Positions 34,425-46,639 of a stretch of DNA of 64,000 nucleotides are shown one piece after another. The DNA lies in assembly GCA_024734495.1 (NCBI GenBank), contig JALMQS010000068.1, forward strand, positions 2,016,075-2,080,074. Direction: 5' to 3'. Position 1 is the first letter of the stretch, and every line of letters starts with the position of its first letter. A program made the position numbers and the translations under genes. The stretch is from Forficula auricularia. Taxonomy: Eukaryota; Arthropoda; Insecta; Dermaptera; Forficulidae. The notes under the pieces were generated by a model. That model had not been told where the DNA came from. It did no database searches and saw nothing but the letters and a program-made list of their open reading frames with translations.

Positions 34425-37196
34425 AACCTAATTATAAATAGTTTGAAAAATATATTGTATGTAATGTACCCATTTTTTATGTTAATGTAAATACATTTTA
34501 TGTTAATTTGATTTTAAAATGGAAGGTTTTTATTAATATTTTGATGTTAATTTTAATGTCCCTGTTACCATCTGGTCCCCTCTTTAACTGGGAAACTTTT
34601 TTTTTTTTATAAATTGAATTGAATCTACATTCTACAGTCAAAATTCTAATTTTTTTATTGCATATTTTTTTGGAGCCCTTTTCCCCCGTATATTTTATGA
34701 CATATTTGGACCATTTTTGCTACATAAATATCCGGTCTTTAGTAATAACTAAAATAGAAAAAGAGAGACAAACATATAGATCGCTTCTTTTTTCAATTTT
34801 GTAATTTTCTTGATTTGTATTTTTATCATGTTTAAGCATGTAAATTTCATTGGAGTGAAAGGAAAAAGGCTTCATTCCCTCCACCTTTAGAAACCAACCG
34901 GATCCCTCATTTCTGCGATTAATATAATTTCAGTCCGGGGATTAAGAAGAGAATTGCGGATGGCTGTTTCCATGGATGAGGAATGAAGCGAAGCGCTGCT
35001 ATCTAAAGATCAATGCTATTTCTTGAAATCGTCAATGTGGATGTTACAACCCTTATTCGGATGCAGGCAAGCGAAAGAGAATGGAATTAATCTTAAGAAA
35101 ATTAGGCCTTGTCTAATCATGTTCCATCCCAGTTGATGAACTTACTTTGAGCATAATCACTTGCTGAGCTGATATGTTATGACCGTGCTCTTGGAGGCCC
35201 TAGAAGGATTGTTTACTATGGATGAGTTATATTAATGTTAATTTCAATATAATTAATTTATGCCTGGACCCGGGACTGAAAACTCTAAGAAAAAAGAAAA
35301 CTGTCCAAATTAGCAATAAATACTCATGCTGAAATACCACAGAGAATGTTGAAGATCTGAAGTACATTGATAATACATCAAAAGCCAATCCACATACTGA
35401 TTAGAATATTAAAAATTAAAAATGCATTTTAAGAAATGATCTAGATTATAAAAAATTTATAAATATTAAAGTCTAATTGGAATGAGAAATAAAAAGACAA
35501 ATTAAGAAATAAACGACATGCAAGGCGTTTTAACAATTATTCACGAATGGGAATGAACGCGAATTTCATTCAGGAAATACTAATATAATCGCCAAAGAAA
35601 AGAATGTCGAACGCTCATTGAATTCAGTCTCTTTTACTGTATCACTAATTACTAAAGTCGAATTAACATCAAGACATTGTTTTCTTGGAATAGATAATAT
35701 ATTTTAAAACCCTGATATTTTACTTTTTCAAGTTGTTTAGTGCAGTTAAATAGCAAAAACTTTCAAGGCTCGTTCCTTAATTCAGAATTACGAGTAAAAT
35801 TAATTTTTTATTTCCCTTTGAATGTAACTTAACTATGAACTTATTGAAGTTTCGAGTTACTTTTGAAATTGTGTAAGTTATTTTATATGAATAGTAGTTT
35901 GTATAATATTAGGCCGCTATATTAATATTAACCCCCCAAGAACTTAGAGCAAGTGTTTTCTAATCATCTCTTCAATTATCTGAAATTCTACACATTATTT
36001 TTTTTAAATTATGTCTCTGAATATTTAATTTCGAAAAGCGTATTTATATAATTATTTCATTCCCTAAATAAAAGTCTACATAAAGTATGAAAATCCACCA
36101 AAATAATACAAACTAAGAAAAATTTTAGTTGAATATTCATAGGACAAAAATTCTTAAAAATAAGCCAATTATTATTCATTTAAAATAATTCATTGATTTA
36201 TTATACAATATCTACTCGTATGTTATGTAAAGCGACTTCGAATTTTTGATGAAAAACCTTGTTTTAATTTGAATAGAAGAAAATAGCAATTAAAAAATAA
36301 TCTACTCAGCAATGTGAGAATCAAACGAGAAGATTCGTTGTCGTGTTGGAAATAGTAGATTGAAGTGGAGACGAAAGACAAGATCTGGCGTCTTTAATTT
36401 GATCAAAAAACCTGAATTGCGTCATCGGCCTTTTAAGATTCTCCAGACGATTCCAATAGACAAATACGCAAGAAGCATTTGGTTAAACTCTATTGCTCTT
36501 AAAAGAAATCCATTGCCGATTCCCACCCTTAAACTCATTTAGGACTTGGTAATATTTTAAATACGTCAATCTATTGTTTCGACATGCCGAGAATACCTAA
36601 CTAAACTATTTCCAAAACCTAAAAATTGTTAAGATGAACTGAAATTATTATCCAACCATGTAAATCATTATAGCATTTTGAGTTGATACAATTTTTCTCC
36701 CCTTTTCTTTGCCATAGGTTGATTAAAATTTTGTTAGACCTTTCAACTCAAAATAGGATTCGAGTCGGAAATTTTAAATACATAAATAAATGAATTCATA
36801 TAATTTAAGAATTCTTCTAGTACATTGTAGAGGCGAGGAAACCCAAGTCAGCAACTGAAATGGTAATTGGTCCACTCTCATTGGTAATGATAGTTCTTCT
36901 TTCCTTTAGACATTCTTTTTCTTTGCAATTATAGACCAAACCTCGAAACCATATAAATACCTACTACCTGTTTATGTTTTAGTATTAAATACCCAATAAA
37001 ATAAATGATTACATTATAATATTGATCTAAAGAGCAATTTTGCCTCACTCAGACACTCTGATGCACAACCACGCCATTTTTAAATTTCACTCAACATCTA
37101 CATAAATCAATAATAACAGGTAAATAAATATTAGTGGATCAGTGATAAATTGAAAGCAACATACATTTTCAAAAAGGACTAGAGGGGGGGTCTCAC

Positions 37197-37265
37197 CTTA
37201 ACTGCAACTATTTCAGCATAGCCTAAAGTTCCACCTCGTAAGGTGGTCACTGATCTCTTTAACCC
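37197..37265 (-). CDS. Exon 4: mostly non-collagenous segment of the collagen
   Basis: A 69-nt, phase 0/0 exon of 23 codons that begins GLKRSV, passes through TTLRGGTLGYAEIV and ends AVK. It has only scattered glycines and no GXY run, yet sits between collagenous exons with clean splice sites (acceptor CTATTTTCAG, donor GTGAGACC) and an open frame in phase. With the VFSAVK end of exon 3 it forms a non-collagenous block of about 29 residues. Both exons end in AVK. It could act as a hinge, a nucleation or protein-binding site. The function is inference. Confidence 0.85.
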
Positions 37266-37421
37266 CTGAAAATAGTAAATAGGTCGGCTTATAATTTAGT
37301 GGTAACCAAAATTTTACTTGTAAAGAAGGCCAATAATAAGTAATAGGCTAGAGAACAGAATTGTTTATCAACCCATATCTCATTGTAAATTATATGAAAA
37401 AATATGAAGTTTAGGCGTCAC

Positions 37422-37493
37422 CTTGACGGCCGAGAAAACGTCGAACCCAGGACTGCCAAGTTCTCCCTTTTGTCCTTTGTCGCCTGGCCGGCC
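37422..37493 (-). CDS. Collagen exon 3, helix ending in VFSAVK
   Basis: A 72-nt exon of 24 codons: GRP GDK GQK GEL GSP GFD followed by VFSAVK without glycine. The helix therefore stops six residues before the exon end and the interruption continues into exon 4. Acceptor CTTGCAG, donor GTGACGCC. Phase 0/0. The intron to exon 4 is only 156 bp. Confidence 0.93.
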
Positions 37494-37822
37494 CTGCAAG
37501 TATATTAAGCCAATCAGACTGGCGTTTCCGCGTTAACAATCTTCTAATGAACATCCCTCGTAACTCTATTTTTTCAAAAATTATTTATAAATTTTCAGAT
37601 TTAATTATTGTATTTTTTCAAAACTCTTGTATTTAAATTTTATTATTTTTCCCAAAACCCTTTTCATATCCTTTACAAATTCTCCATTTGAATGAAATTA
37701 TTTTTGTAGTTTTTATAGAATTCGCATCCCTGAGTAGCAAGTCTTTGCACTCCCTAATTGATAAGAACTAATCTAAAAAATTTTGAGCCCCTCAATAATA
37801 AAAAAAAAAAAAAAAAAATTAC

Positions 37823-37858
37823 CGGATCTCCTTTTGGTCCATCCAAGCCGATCGGTCC
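37823..37858 (-). CDS. Collagen exon 2 (36 nt)
   Basis: A tiny exon of four perfect triplets: GPI GLD GPK GDP. Acceptor GATGTTTTAG and donor GTAATTTT fit the consensus; the donor is followed on the minus strand by a long T-run (plus-strand A-run at 37799-37818). Phase 0/0, so it could be skipped without changing frame. 36-nt exons are common in non-fibrillar collagens. Confidence 0.87.
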
Positions 37859-39354
37859 CTAAAACATCAAAAAGGTGTGTGAATGAGGATAGGTTAAACA
37901 AAAAAAGCAAAAACAATTAAATTAAATAAGTATAAAACTAACTTAAGAATAATTAGTACTCAAGCGAAAAATTATAATAATAATGAAAATAATAATTGAT
38001 GGTTTTGGTTAAAAGAATAAAATGTGCTGTTAAATAAAATGAACTAAATTTGTTAAAAAGAAGTGCAGACACCACAGTAAAATTAAAAAGGAAACAAATG
38101 CAAGCCTCTAAGAATTCATTTACTGACGAATTTTAGTGTTGCAGATGCATTTAATAATAAGAAGCTGAAAATAATAAAGAATGCCTATTGAGGATAAATT
38201 ATTCAAATTTTTCAATCGGCTAATTCGACTAATCATTCTCCTAGCTTTGGGGATAAAAGATCAATTTTCAAATCCCATTCGCAGCTTGTGGGAAATTCAC
38301 TGAAATACATTGCCTACTTGCTGAAACATTCAATTTATTGAAATAACAATTTAAAATATGAAGTATCAGATCATTTTTTTCCATTTAACTTTATAGATTG
38401 TTAATAAATTAGTGACTAGATTTTATTCAGAGCCACCAGTAGACAATAATTTTTTTATCTAGTCTACCAAGCAAGTGGATTCTGGTTCTTGTTCATTTCC
38501 AGTAAGCAATTTTCAACAATCTCCAGCATTTCAGTTGCCTTACCAAATACAAAAATTGAGTTGAATTTTGAGCCTCTCTGATGTCTTTCTTAGTAATGTT
38601 TTTGGTCTTTTGTTTCTTTGAAAATTTTAATACCAATATGTAAATGTTAGTGGGTGTAAGAGTCAGATTATAGCCGTGGCCAAGAAGAGGACTTGAACTA
38701 CAGTCCCTGCCAGGAAAATCGGCTACTCTATAATATCTTAAAAATTTCGTGCTTCAAAAGAGTTTCATAGAGTTCGGGAATAATCTCTCTAAGAAAAACC
38801 TCTTGTGAATCATCAAGCTGTCAAGATTATGAAATGAATGACTTCTTGTGTAATGGTACTGTTGATTTAGAATTATTGATTAGGAAAAGGAGTGAATGAC
38901 ATACCCAAGAACCAAGGAAGGTCTCGGGATATGGAGTTGAAGTATAAACTACTCAGATTTTAATTTAATTTCTCATTAAATTTGATAATTCAAAATATTA
39001 AATTATAGGTAAGTGTTGGTGGCTTAGAGTAGAAAGAAGAGAAGAAACTCAATGAGACTCTTTGGAACACCAAAAATAATAATAAATAAGTTCTTTCTCA
39101 GCATTATAAGGAATGGAAAATAATCAAAAGCGAACTTTTAACATTATTACATTATACTCGTAATATTTAACAGAAGAATTCATCAAGCGTTTTGACATGG
39201 TCAGTGTTTGGAAGATGTCTTTGTTTTATCTAGAATGACACTTTGTTTTTTAGTAGATTAGGTGATATTTGTATGTTGGACTTTTGGAAGATGGTAGGTA
39301 TATTAGGAAACCAAAACTCAAAACTCATTCATCTGAACACCTCTCGCTCTCTCG

Positions 39355-39880
39355 TTAGAAAGCGGGTATTTAATTAATTAGTGGTATTTTCTATTAAAGA
39401 CAAAGTGGTAGAATTCAATGCAGAATTGATGCAAAGGCAGCCCGAGAGTAATGGAAACCACAAATTCCGAATAAAAGAATATATTAGAACGCGTCATTTT
39501 CATCCTCTTTACAAACCCGATTATTCTGAGGATCTTCTCGCCCTCTTCAGGGTTTAAAAGGGTCAAGGAAGGAACCTCCTTTCACTGGCGCAAATAGAGG
39601 GTCTTGAAGTGTTAATGAATACATGGTCGAACGGGCCTCTGGACTCCAAGAGTACGGGGGAGGGGGCTCCAAGGCCTTTTAATAATGCAAAAAATTCAAG
39701 ACATGGATTATTTTTAATTTCACTTAAGTTCAGAACTTAGTGCACAGCGATGCCTTGATGATGACCGGAGCAGGTCAAAACGTTGGCCAAAAAATAAATT
39801 AAATTTTGTTTCAATTTAATTTAATTTTGGCTTGAAATAAAAATCAACTTTTTTACCTGAATTTATAGCAACATTCGCTC
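39355..39880 (-). repeat. Dispersed repeat shared with 53.6k, copy 1
   Basis: Shares with 53560-53925 the blocks GGTATTTTCTATT, GCAAAGGCAG, ACTACAAATT-like, CACAGCGATGCCTTGATG, ACG..CAAAAAAATAAA and TTTTTACCTGAATTTA. The part GATGATGACCGGAGCAGGTC can form a stem like stem II of a hammerhead. Confidence 0.65.
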
Positions 39881-40860
39881 CGCTAGGTACTTATAATATT
39901 AGATAAAGAACCTTAGATATGATAGTCCGACCCCGACTTCTCTTTGTTTTTTGCATTTTTCTAAAAAACAGCACTACCATTTTTTTGAATCAGTGTGCTT
40001 ATCAAATATTATTATATGTTATTTAACGAGTATACATTTTATTTTGATTGAAATTGAGTGAGGGGAGTTTATTAGGGAGGTTTTTGCGACACAATGGCGA
40101 TTTTTTTCAAAATCGGCGTGCATATTAATTAGAATATATTTTAATAAGACAGGCAAGTGAGAGTCGAACTCGCATACATACGGTTTTGTAATATGTAATA
40201 TACATATATGATTAAACACTCTTCCGGTATTTCTTTCAGTTGTTCAAAACATTTCTAGAATAAGATATTCCAGTAACTCTTAAGAACCGAGAAATCAGAC
40301 TAGCGTTTTATTAATAGATAGACATATAGATTTATCATGACCTTACCGTGTGTCCCTTTTTTTGGGCGGGTGGGGGGAAGGGGTAACCTACTTATAAACA
40401 TTTAAAACGACTTTTTCAAACGAATAAATAGTCTTTTAAAATACGTAGGTATACCTAGATGCTATTTGATTTTAGACAAAACTATGTATTTGACATGTGA
40501 GGAAAAGCAAATTATAACTTGATGAAAATGGGAAGATGGATGTCCGGCAATTTAATTGTAAGAATACTTATTTTTATTGATTGAAAGAAAAAGTAACAGT
40601 CAAATGACATTCTCACTCTTTTTTCTCATCAATCTTCGTTAAAACTCAATGGCCCATTAAACATTTAGGAAAATTATCCTAATCAATATTCGAGACAATG
40701 AAAACTGGACAGATTATTTATTGAAGGAAACTTTATCTTTTATTTTTCGAAAAGAAATGACAGCAATTTCATTTCTCTTTAATCCATTTTCTTGGTTTAT
40801 ATCTATAAAAATGTTAATGATATGAAAAAAAATGAATAAATATTTGAAAAGGAATTAAGA

Positions 40861-40920
40861 TTTTGATTAAGAAAAGTCACTGAGGTTATCCTCGGCTTGG
40901 AGCAAATAAAAATATAGGTA
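40861..40920 (-). repeat. 90-bp dispersed repeat, partial
   Basis: CACTGAGGTTATCCTCGGC followed by AGCAAATAAA; truncated member of the family. Confidence 0.65.
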
Positions 40921-41579
40921 GAGAAAAGAAAAAAATGATCGTTTATAAATTAAAAATATACAAATCTTTAATAAAACAATCCAAAACACGTTTATTTTAA
41001 AAGCAAACGTTTTGGGAGAATTTCTCCCTTTTTTTCAATGGTGAAAATTTTCAAAAAATAAAAAAAAAGTTGCTTTCTCTAAAATTAAATAAGCACACTG
41101 AGATATTAAATATTTTCATATAGACAATTGTACAAATTGTATTTGTGACCAAATTACCTTTAATTAAAAATATGAAAAATATATGAAAAATTATTTTTCT
41201 CTAAAATTTTTTTATAAACATTAGAAAAACAATCCATATCTGACCTTTTATTAATAGAGTTTTTGTTATTTATAATTTCAGATTAATCTTTTTTCCAAGT
41301 TATGTTCGTTATCTAAAATTTTGGGATTAGAAAAGTCAAAATTGTGTTTAAGTTTAGTAGAATGGTTAGCCAGCATTCTACATTCAGAATTTTTCATTCT
41401 AATTGAATATTCATGCTCGTAAATGCGAGATTTTAAGTATTGTTTAGTCTGTCCTATATATATATTCCGTCATAATTTAAGCAATCAATTTTATAAACTA
41501 AATTATTTTGATTTAAAAGAGGATCTTTGTCTTTTAATTTTGAAAATAGGAATTTTTTTTCTTCAAATATGTACGTATA

Positions 41580-43155
41580 CAGGGTGATTCACGGTCGATG
41601 ATACGTTAGACGTTTATGGAAAACGGAAGGCAGGATTTTTCTGAAAATCTACCACCTTACATTTTCTTACCTGTTCTATCGATCTAAAATATTTTCAGCA
41701 TTGCGACGTTTCGGCTTCCATCGAAAAGTCGTAGCAACTTTATTTTTTAAATGGAACACCCCATATATTTTCACGTTTTTAGAACCGCCCTTTTATAAAA
41801 ATACTTTTTTGTTAATATTGTCCTATACCTATCTCTATCGGTTTTCGAGATAAAAAATATTTTGTGTTAAATATGGTCCAAAACATAGCCCTAATTAAAC
41901 TTAAATAAATTAGTGCCCTCAATTCATGGAAAGTTGATATTTTGGTGGAAGTTTAGACACACCCGAAGTATTTAATTTACTCCGAAAAATCGACTCCATA
42001 TTATACAGGGCGTGCTAAGATTACTATTATTTCCGGTATTCATAAAAGGGGTCAAAAGTTCGTTTTTTCAAATGAGACCCCTGTATATTCTCAATAAATT
42101 GAAAGAAGAAGGAAAATGCTTTAAGGCGATATATCATGTCCCTATACCTAAAACATCAAGTTTTCTTAATAAATCCGCTTTTTCGTGAAAAATTACTTTT
42201 TAATGAATTTAATTTAGACTAACCACGGAAATATCAAGCTTATGACAGTTTGTTGACTATTTATAAGAAACTTATAAACAGTTTATTGACGGTGTTCAAA
42301 AAAATCTTCCAAAATGACCGCAATTATTCAAACGAAGTTCTTATGAAATTATTTTGTACCATAAGAACTTAGTTTGAAATTATTTATTTTGTACTATAAG
42401 AACTTAGTTTGAATAATTAATATTTGCGATCATTTTGGGAGATTTTTTTGAACATCGTCAATAAACCGTTTATAAGTTACTTATAAATAGTTGGCAAACT
42501 GTTATAAGCTTGATATTTCCATGGTTAGTTTAAATTAAATTCATAAAAATGTAATTTTTCACGAAAAAGAGGATTTATTAAGAAAACTTGATGTTTTAGG
42601 TATAGGGACATGATATATCGTCTTAAAGCATTTTCCTTCCTCATTCAATTTATTGAGTAATATACGGGGAGTCTCATTTAAAAAAACGAACTTTTGACCC
42701 CTTTTATGAATACCGGAAATAATAGTAATCTTAGCACGCCCTGTATAATGTGGAGTTGATTTTTCGGGGTAAATTAAATACTTCGGGTCTGTCTAAACTA
42801 CCACCAAAATATCAACTTTTAATGAATTGAGAGCACTAATTTATTTAAGTTTAATTAGGGCCATGTTTTGGACCATATTTAACACAAAATATTTTTTATC
42901 TCGAAAACCGATAGAGATAGGTATAGGACAATATTAACAAAAAAGTATTTTTCTAAAAACGTGTTAATATACGGGGTGTTCCACTTAAAAAATAAAGTTG
43001 CTACGACTTTTCGATGGAAGCCGAAATGTCGCAATGCTGAAAATATTTTAGATCGATAGAACAGGTAAAAAAATGCGAGGTGCTAAATTTTCAGAAAAAT
43101 CCTGCGTTCCTATTTCCATAAACGTCTAACGTGCCATCGACCGTGAATCACCCTG
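41580..43155. mobile_element. 1.58-kb near-perfect palindrome with CAGGGTG ends
   Basis: Starts CAGGGTGATTCACGGTCGAT and ends ATCGACCGTGAATCACCCTG, flanked by TA. The arms (each about 780 bp) pair throughout, meeting near 42365 around GTACxATAAGAACTTAG. A second inward pair of CAGGGCGTGCTAAG ends, also TA-flanked, occurs at 42006 and 42742, suggesting a composite history. No coding frame. Confidence 0.9.
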
Positions 43156-43178
43156 TATATAACAAGTATAAATAAAGT

Positions 43179-44398
43179 CAGTGGCGGTTGGTGACTTTTC
43201 AACCATGGAATTCTGTCCAAAAAAGTATTCTTCATTTTTTGCAATTTTTTTTAATCATCGCTTTTTTTGCAAATTTCATCTAATACGGCATCATTTTCGT
43301 ATTTTTCAAATTTAACATTAGATTTTTAAAAAATATATTTTGGGACCTTCACCCCAAACGGATGGACTTTGTGCGAGTGACCGTAGGAATCAGAAATTAA
43401 TTATTGAATCATGGAAATTTTTAACGTTAGAATATGAATAGAATTTTCCAGATTTCATATTTGAATCATTTTCGCTGGCTTATTGGAAAATTCTTTGATT
43501 TTATGAGGTTGAAAGTAAATTAGTTTACATGTACATGTGTTTCATTTAAAATCTATAAATTGAATAAAAAAATTAATTGTGAATGATGAACTGAGAGGTA
43601 TTTTGACAGAAGTATTTGATTGCACTTAGCCGCTTTTTTATTTAATATTTTGTCTACCTTATTATAAAATTGTTTTACAGTCAAACTGACCCGAAGGCTT
43701 GTCTAGTGTGCAGAGGGTCGGGGAAGCATCACCAGACACAATCATGTTCAAACCTGTCACGGCACGCTCGCTGTTTGCCAGTAGCAGCATCGGCCCGGTC
43801 ATAATTTAATAGCTACACCTCGATCCTGGGAGCCCCTGGTATTTAGAGAACTGAATTGGCATATCAGTTAAGGGAAGGACTACCGCAGGATCGGACGGCG
43901 CGCCGTCCCTGCCTAGCATCTATTTGTACACTCAACATAAAAAAAAACTGGATACTCGAAAATTAAAAAAAAAAAAAAACGAATAAAATCATTTTTTTTT
44001 AATACATTATTACGAGAATGTCAAAAACAATTTTATAATTAAATAGATAAAATATTGATAAACACAAAGAGGCTAAGTGTAAACCGTTCTCACAAACCAT
44101 AGGCATCGTAATATAAATCCAAACTAATTATTTTATAGCAACCAAAAAATATTTAATGAAAGTACTCAGACAAAGCCTCTAAGATAGAAAGGTGGATTAT
44201 TTATACTTGCCCCTGGAAATAGTCAAAGTGAAGATAGACTGTCCGCTCTGTCTTTAATATCAAATGAAAAAATTCTTATGTGAAATTTGAAAAATTATAT
44301 TATCGTTGAATTTTCCGAATAATAAAATACAATTTTCAAAAATGAAGGGTCCTATTTTGGACAGCATCCTCTGGCTGAAAAGTCACCGCCCGCACCTG
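43179..44398. mobile_element. hAT-like element carrying a GC-rich segment
   Basis: The left end CAGTGGCGGTTGGTGAC and TTTTCAACCA...TTCTGTCCAAAA are mirrored at the right by TTTTGGACAGC...GGCTGAAAAGTCACCGCC and CACCTG, over about 45 bp. A target duplication was not found, so the right end may be altered. Contains the GC-rich segment at 43681-43915. Confidence 0.7.
43681..43915. other. GC-rich insert within the hAT-like element
   Basis: About 235 bp of roughly 55% GC in an AT-rich setting. On the plus strand it follows TTGTTTTACAG and is open for 40 codons to a TAA at 43802 (starts QTDPKACLVCRGSG). On the minus strand an ATG at about 43803 opens a frame of about 45 codons. It contains GGACGGCGCGCCGTCC, a perfect 16-bp palindrome. 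Not recognised; could be a captured exon, an untranslated region or part of another transposon. Confidence 0.5.
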
Positions 44399-44414
44399 AT
44401 ATATCTCGTATATT

Positions 44415-44490
44415 ATCAGAGGGGCCGCAAGGCGTGGACCACGTGGGCAACCGTCTACGGCCTCGCGGCTCGAGGGGTCTTGCGCCTCGA
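44415..44490. repeat. GC-rich hAT terminal remnant
   Basis: GGGGCCGCAAGGCG and GGGCAACCGTCTACGGCC are reminiscent of the subterminal region of ZMYM-type hAT elements. No matching second end was identified. Confidence 0.4.
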
Positions 44491-45156
44491 AAGTTCATCA
44501 AGCTTAAATTCATTTGCGAAGAATACTTTGAGAAATTTAATACTTTTGAATATTTTTTCTATAAGCAGAGATCTGACATAATAATAATGGTGAGTATTTA
44601 GAAATTTAGAGATATTAATTGGATGGTCTGAAATACATAACGTGAAATAAATAAACACTCATCTTTAGTTAAAATAAGAGAATAAATAAATTAATATATC
44701 TATTGGTGGTTAAATTAATAGTACTGTAGTTATGTTGGCTAATAGTACAAAAGCATCGTTATTATTGAAAATAACCTAATTCATTATTAAATATTAATTA
44801 TTAGTATACTATTTATTTAATTACCATAAATTTATTAATTAATTTTTTCTCACTTATTTTTCCTAAAGTAATACGATTTATGCGTGTATATTTATTTCAC
44901 GAAATGTATTTCAGACAATTTAGTTTTCATTCAAGTATCAGTAGAAATTCCAATTAATATTTTCAAATTTCTAACTACGCGGTAGGATTTGGCGTTGTCG
45001 TCAGTGACCACCTTTTTTTGGACCGAGTCTGAATTGTCCGAAGCAAAATGGCCCCAGGCCAAATGGACCCGCCGTGTGTGGCGGCCTTTAGAGATAATCG
45101 TTTTCAAGGTTCGAGACCTTCATTATCAGACTTTTAATTAGAAATATTTCAACTGT

Positions 45157-45326
45157 TATTTCGCATGGGCTGAAATACTCGATTGGATGTAGCTAAATTC
45201 ATTTTGTTGTAAAATTAAGCTTGTCCCCTTATAATCGAATTTCGTTTGATATGTGAACAGCCCGCTATTACAACAAAACGAATTTAGCTGCATCTAATCG
45301 AGTATTTGAACCTATGAGCAATAATA
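45157..45326. mobile_element. Foldback element (ATACTCGATT family), copy 1
   Basis: Arms GAAATACTCGATTGGATG and GCATCTAATCGAGTATTTG, with ATTCATTTTGTTGTAA inverted inside. A related copy is at 58381-58520. Confidence 0.75.
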
Positions 45327-45802
45327 TAGAGGGAATATCTATAGACAATAATCTCAAAAAAATAGTTTATATATATATATATATGTTAGGCCCAAAAACC
45401 GAAAACGATCAGTGAGCGAAAAAACAGCCACACCGCGTTGTGGCTCTCTTGATATTTGACCACAACGCGTTGTGGTTATTATGAAAAGTCACAACGCCTT
45501 CTGAACGTTAGCTGAGGAACCACAACACGACGGACAGGTTGTAACCCGTCAACAAACACTCGTCGAGCTTGTGTTAATTCTTGAATGCCATTTCCGAGTG
45601 TTAACATCTGTGCGCTAATCATGGCTACTAAAATAAACATATTTTATAATAATCTAGCTGCGACGTCCACCTTCTATATTTATTGATTTCCAATTTTTAG
45701 CTGATAGTATTTTCCTAAAACTTGCCTTTTACGTATTAAATTATTATTATTATTATTATTAACTTTTAAGGAGTTCGGTGTTGGTTCTAGGTGAAACATT
45801 TT

Positions 45803-46268
45803 AATATAATAATAAAACTTGAGTAAGATACGAGGTAGGTTTCACAAAAAAGAAATAAAACAAAATTGAGTTTTGAATTCGATATATTTCGGGGGTTAGC
45901 CCATCATCAGGAGTCTAAGAAAACTGATTATATATTGGAAAAATAGTTTTACAAGTAACAATCTTTAAAAAAATTTTAACTGTATAATAGCACGTATAGA
46001 TTTCTTTCAGCCAGTTCAAATCTCAATAGAAAATATTAATTCTTAGAACAACTTCTCCTCTTCCCCTACTTTCCCCTCACCATATACAGTTAAAAAATTT
46101 TTTAAAAATTGTTACTTGTAAAACTATTTTTCCAATATATAATCAGTTTTCTTAGACTCCTGATGATGGGCTAACCCCCGAAATATATCGAATTCAAAAC
46201 TCAATTTTGTTTTATTTCTTTTTTGTGAAACCTACCTCGTATCTTACTCAAGTTTTATTATTATAATA
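45803..46268. mobile_element. Nested palindrome with hammerhead-like core in each arm
   Basis: Left and right arms of about 200 bp match (AATAAAACTTGAGTAAGATA and its inverse). Each arm contains CTGATGATGGGCTAACCCCC followed by GAAAT (plus strand 46160-46185; minus strand in the left arm). Confidence 0.8.
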
Positions 46269-46379
46269 TTATTATTGTTTGATACGGCCTCCATCTCTCC
46301 CTTTTAGCCCTTCCACCCGCTCTTATTATGTTCTCATGATATGGAACATAATTCGTGACACACATGCCTAACTATGCCA

Positions 46380-46600
46380 AGTTTTGGGAAAATAATTTCA
46401 GCCAAAAATTTTAAATCAATAAATATAGATGGACATGTGAAATGAAAAACATGCGTTTTAATTGAAGTTACTATATTTTCGACTCATTTAATAAATTCTT
46501 GATGTTGAACTTGGTAGCACATTAGATCTCACTAGATTTTTTGCAAAAGGTTTTTATTAATCGAACATGGCCTTTTTTTACCCAAGTGTTTTTGTTGGGA
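46380..46600 (-). repeat. Segment shared with 26.56-26.77k (inverted)
   Basis: AATCAATAAATATAGATGGA, CATGTGAAATGAAAAACATG and GTTGAACTTGG are the reverse complement of the sequence at 26565-26765 inside the nested hAT element, so this is a fragment of a related hAT copy. Confidence 0.7.
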
Positions 46601-46639
46601 TTTCACTTCTTTTTGTAAGTTAGTTGGGAATTAAGCCTG

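Larger units (their letters stand above)
32221..37196 (-). other. Intron between collagen exons 4 and 5
   Basis: A 5-kb AT-rich intron. Two small foldback elements (33572-33752 and 34239-34424) are the only structures I can define. The rest, including 34.9-36.9k, shows no recognisable gene or element; a 60-codon plus-strand frame at 36360-36542 is unassigned. Confidence 0.75.

Noticed and set aside
40145..40225. tRNA-like GAGTTCGACTCTC motif
   Set aside because: The rest of the would-be tRNA is AT-rich and unstructured; too weak to annotate as a gene.
43821..43842. Minus-strand CCAGGGGCTCCCAGG as a possible collagen exon
   Set aside because: Only two Gly-X-Y-like triplets, no splice sites in phase, and within the hAT-like element.
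44306..44581. 91-codon plus-strand frame
   Set aside because: It crosses the right end of the hAT-like element into a GC-rich transposon remnant; no coherent protein.
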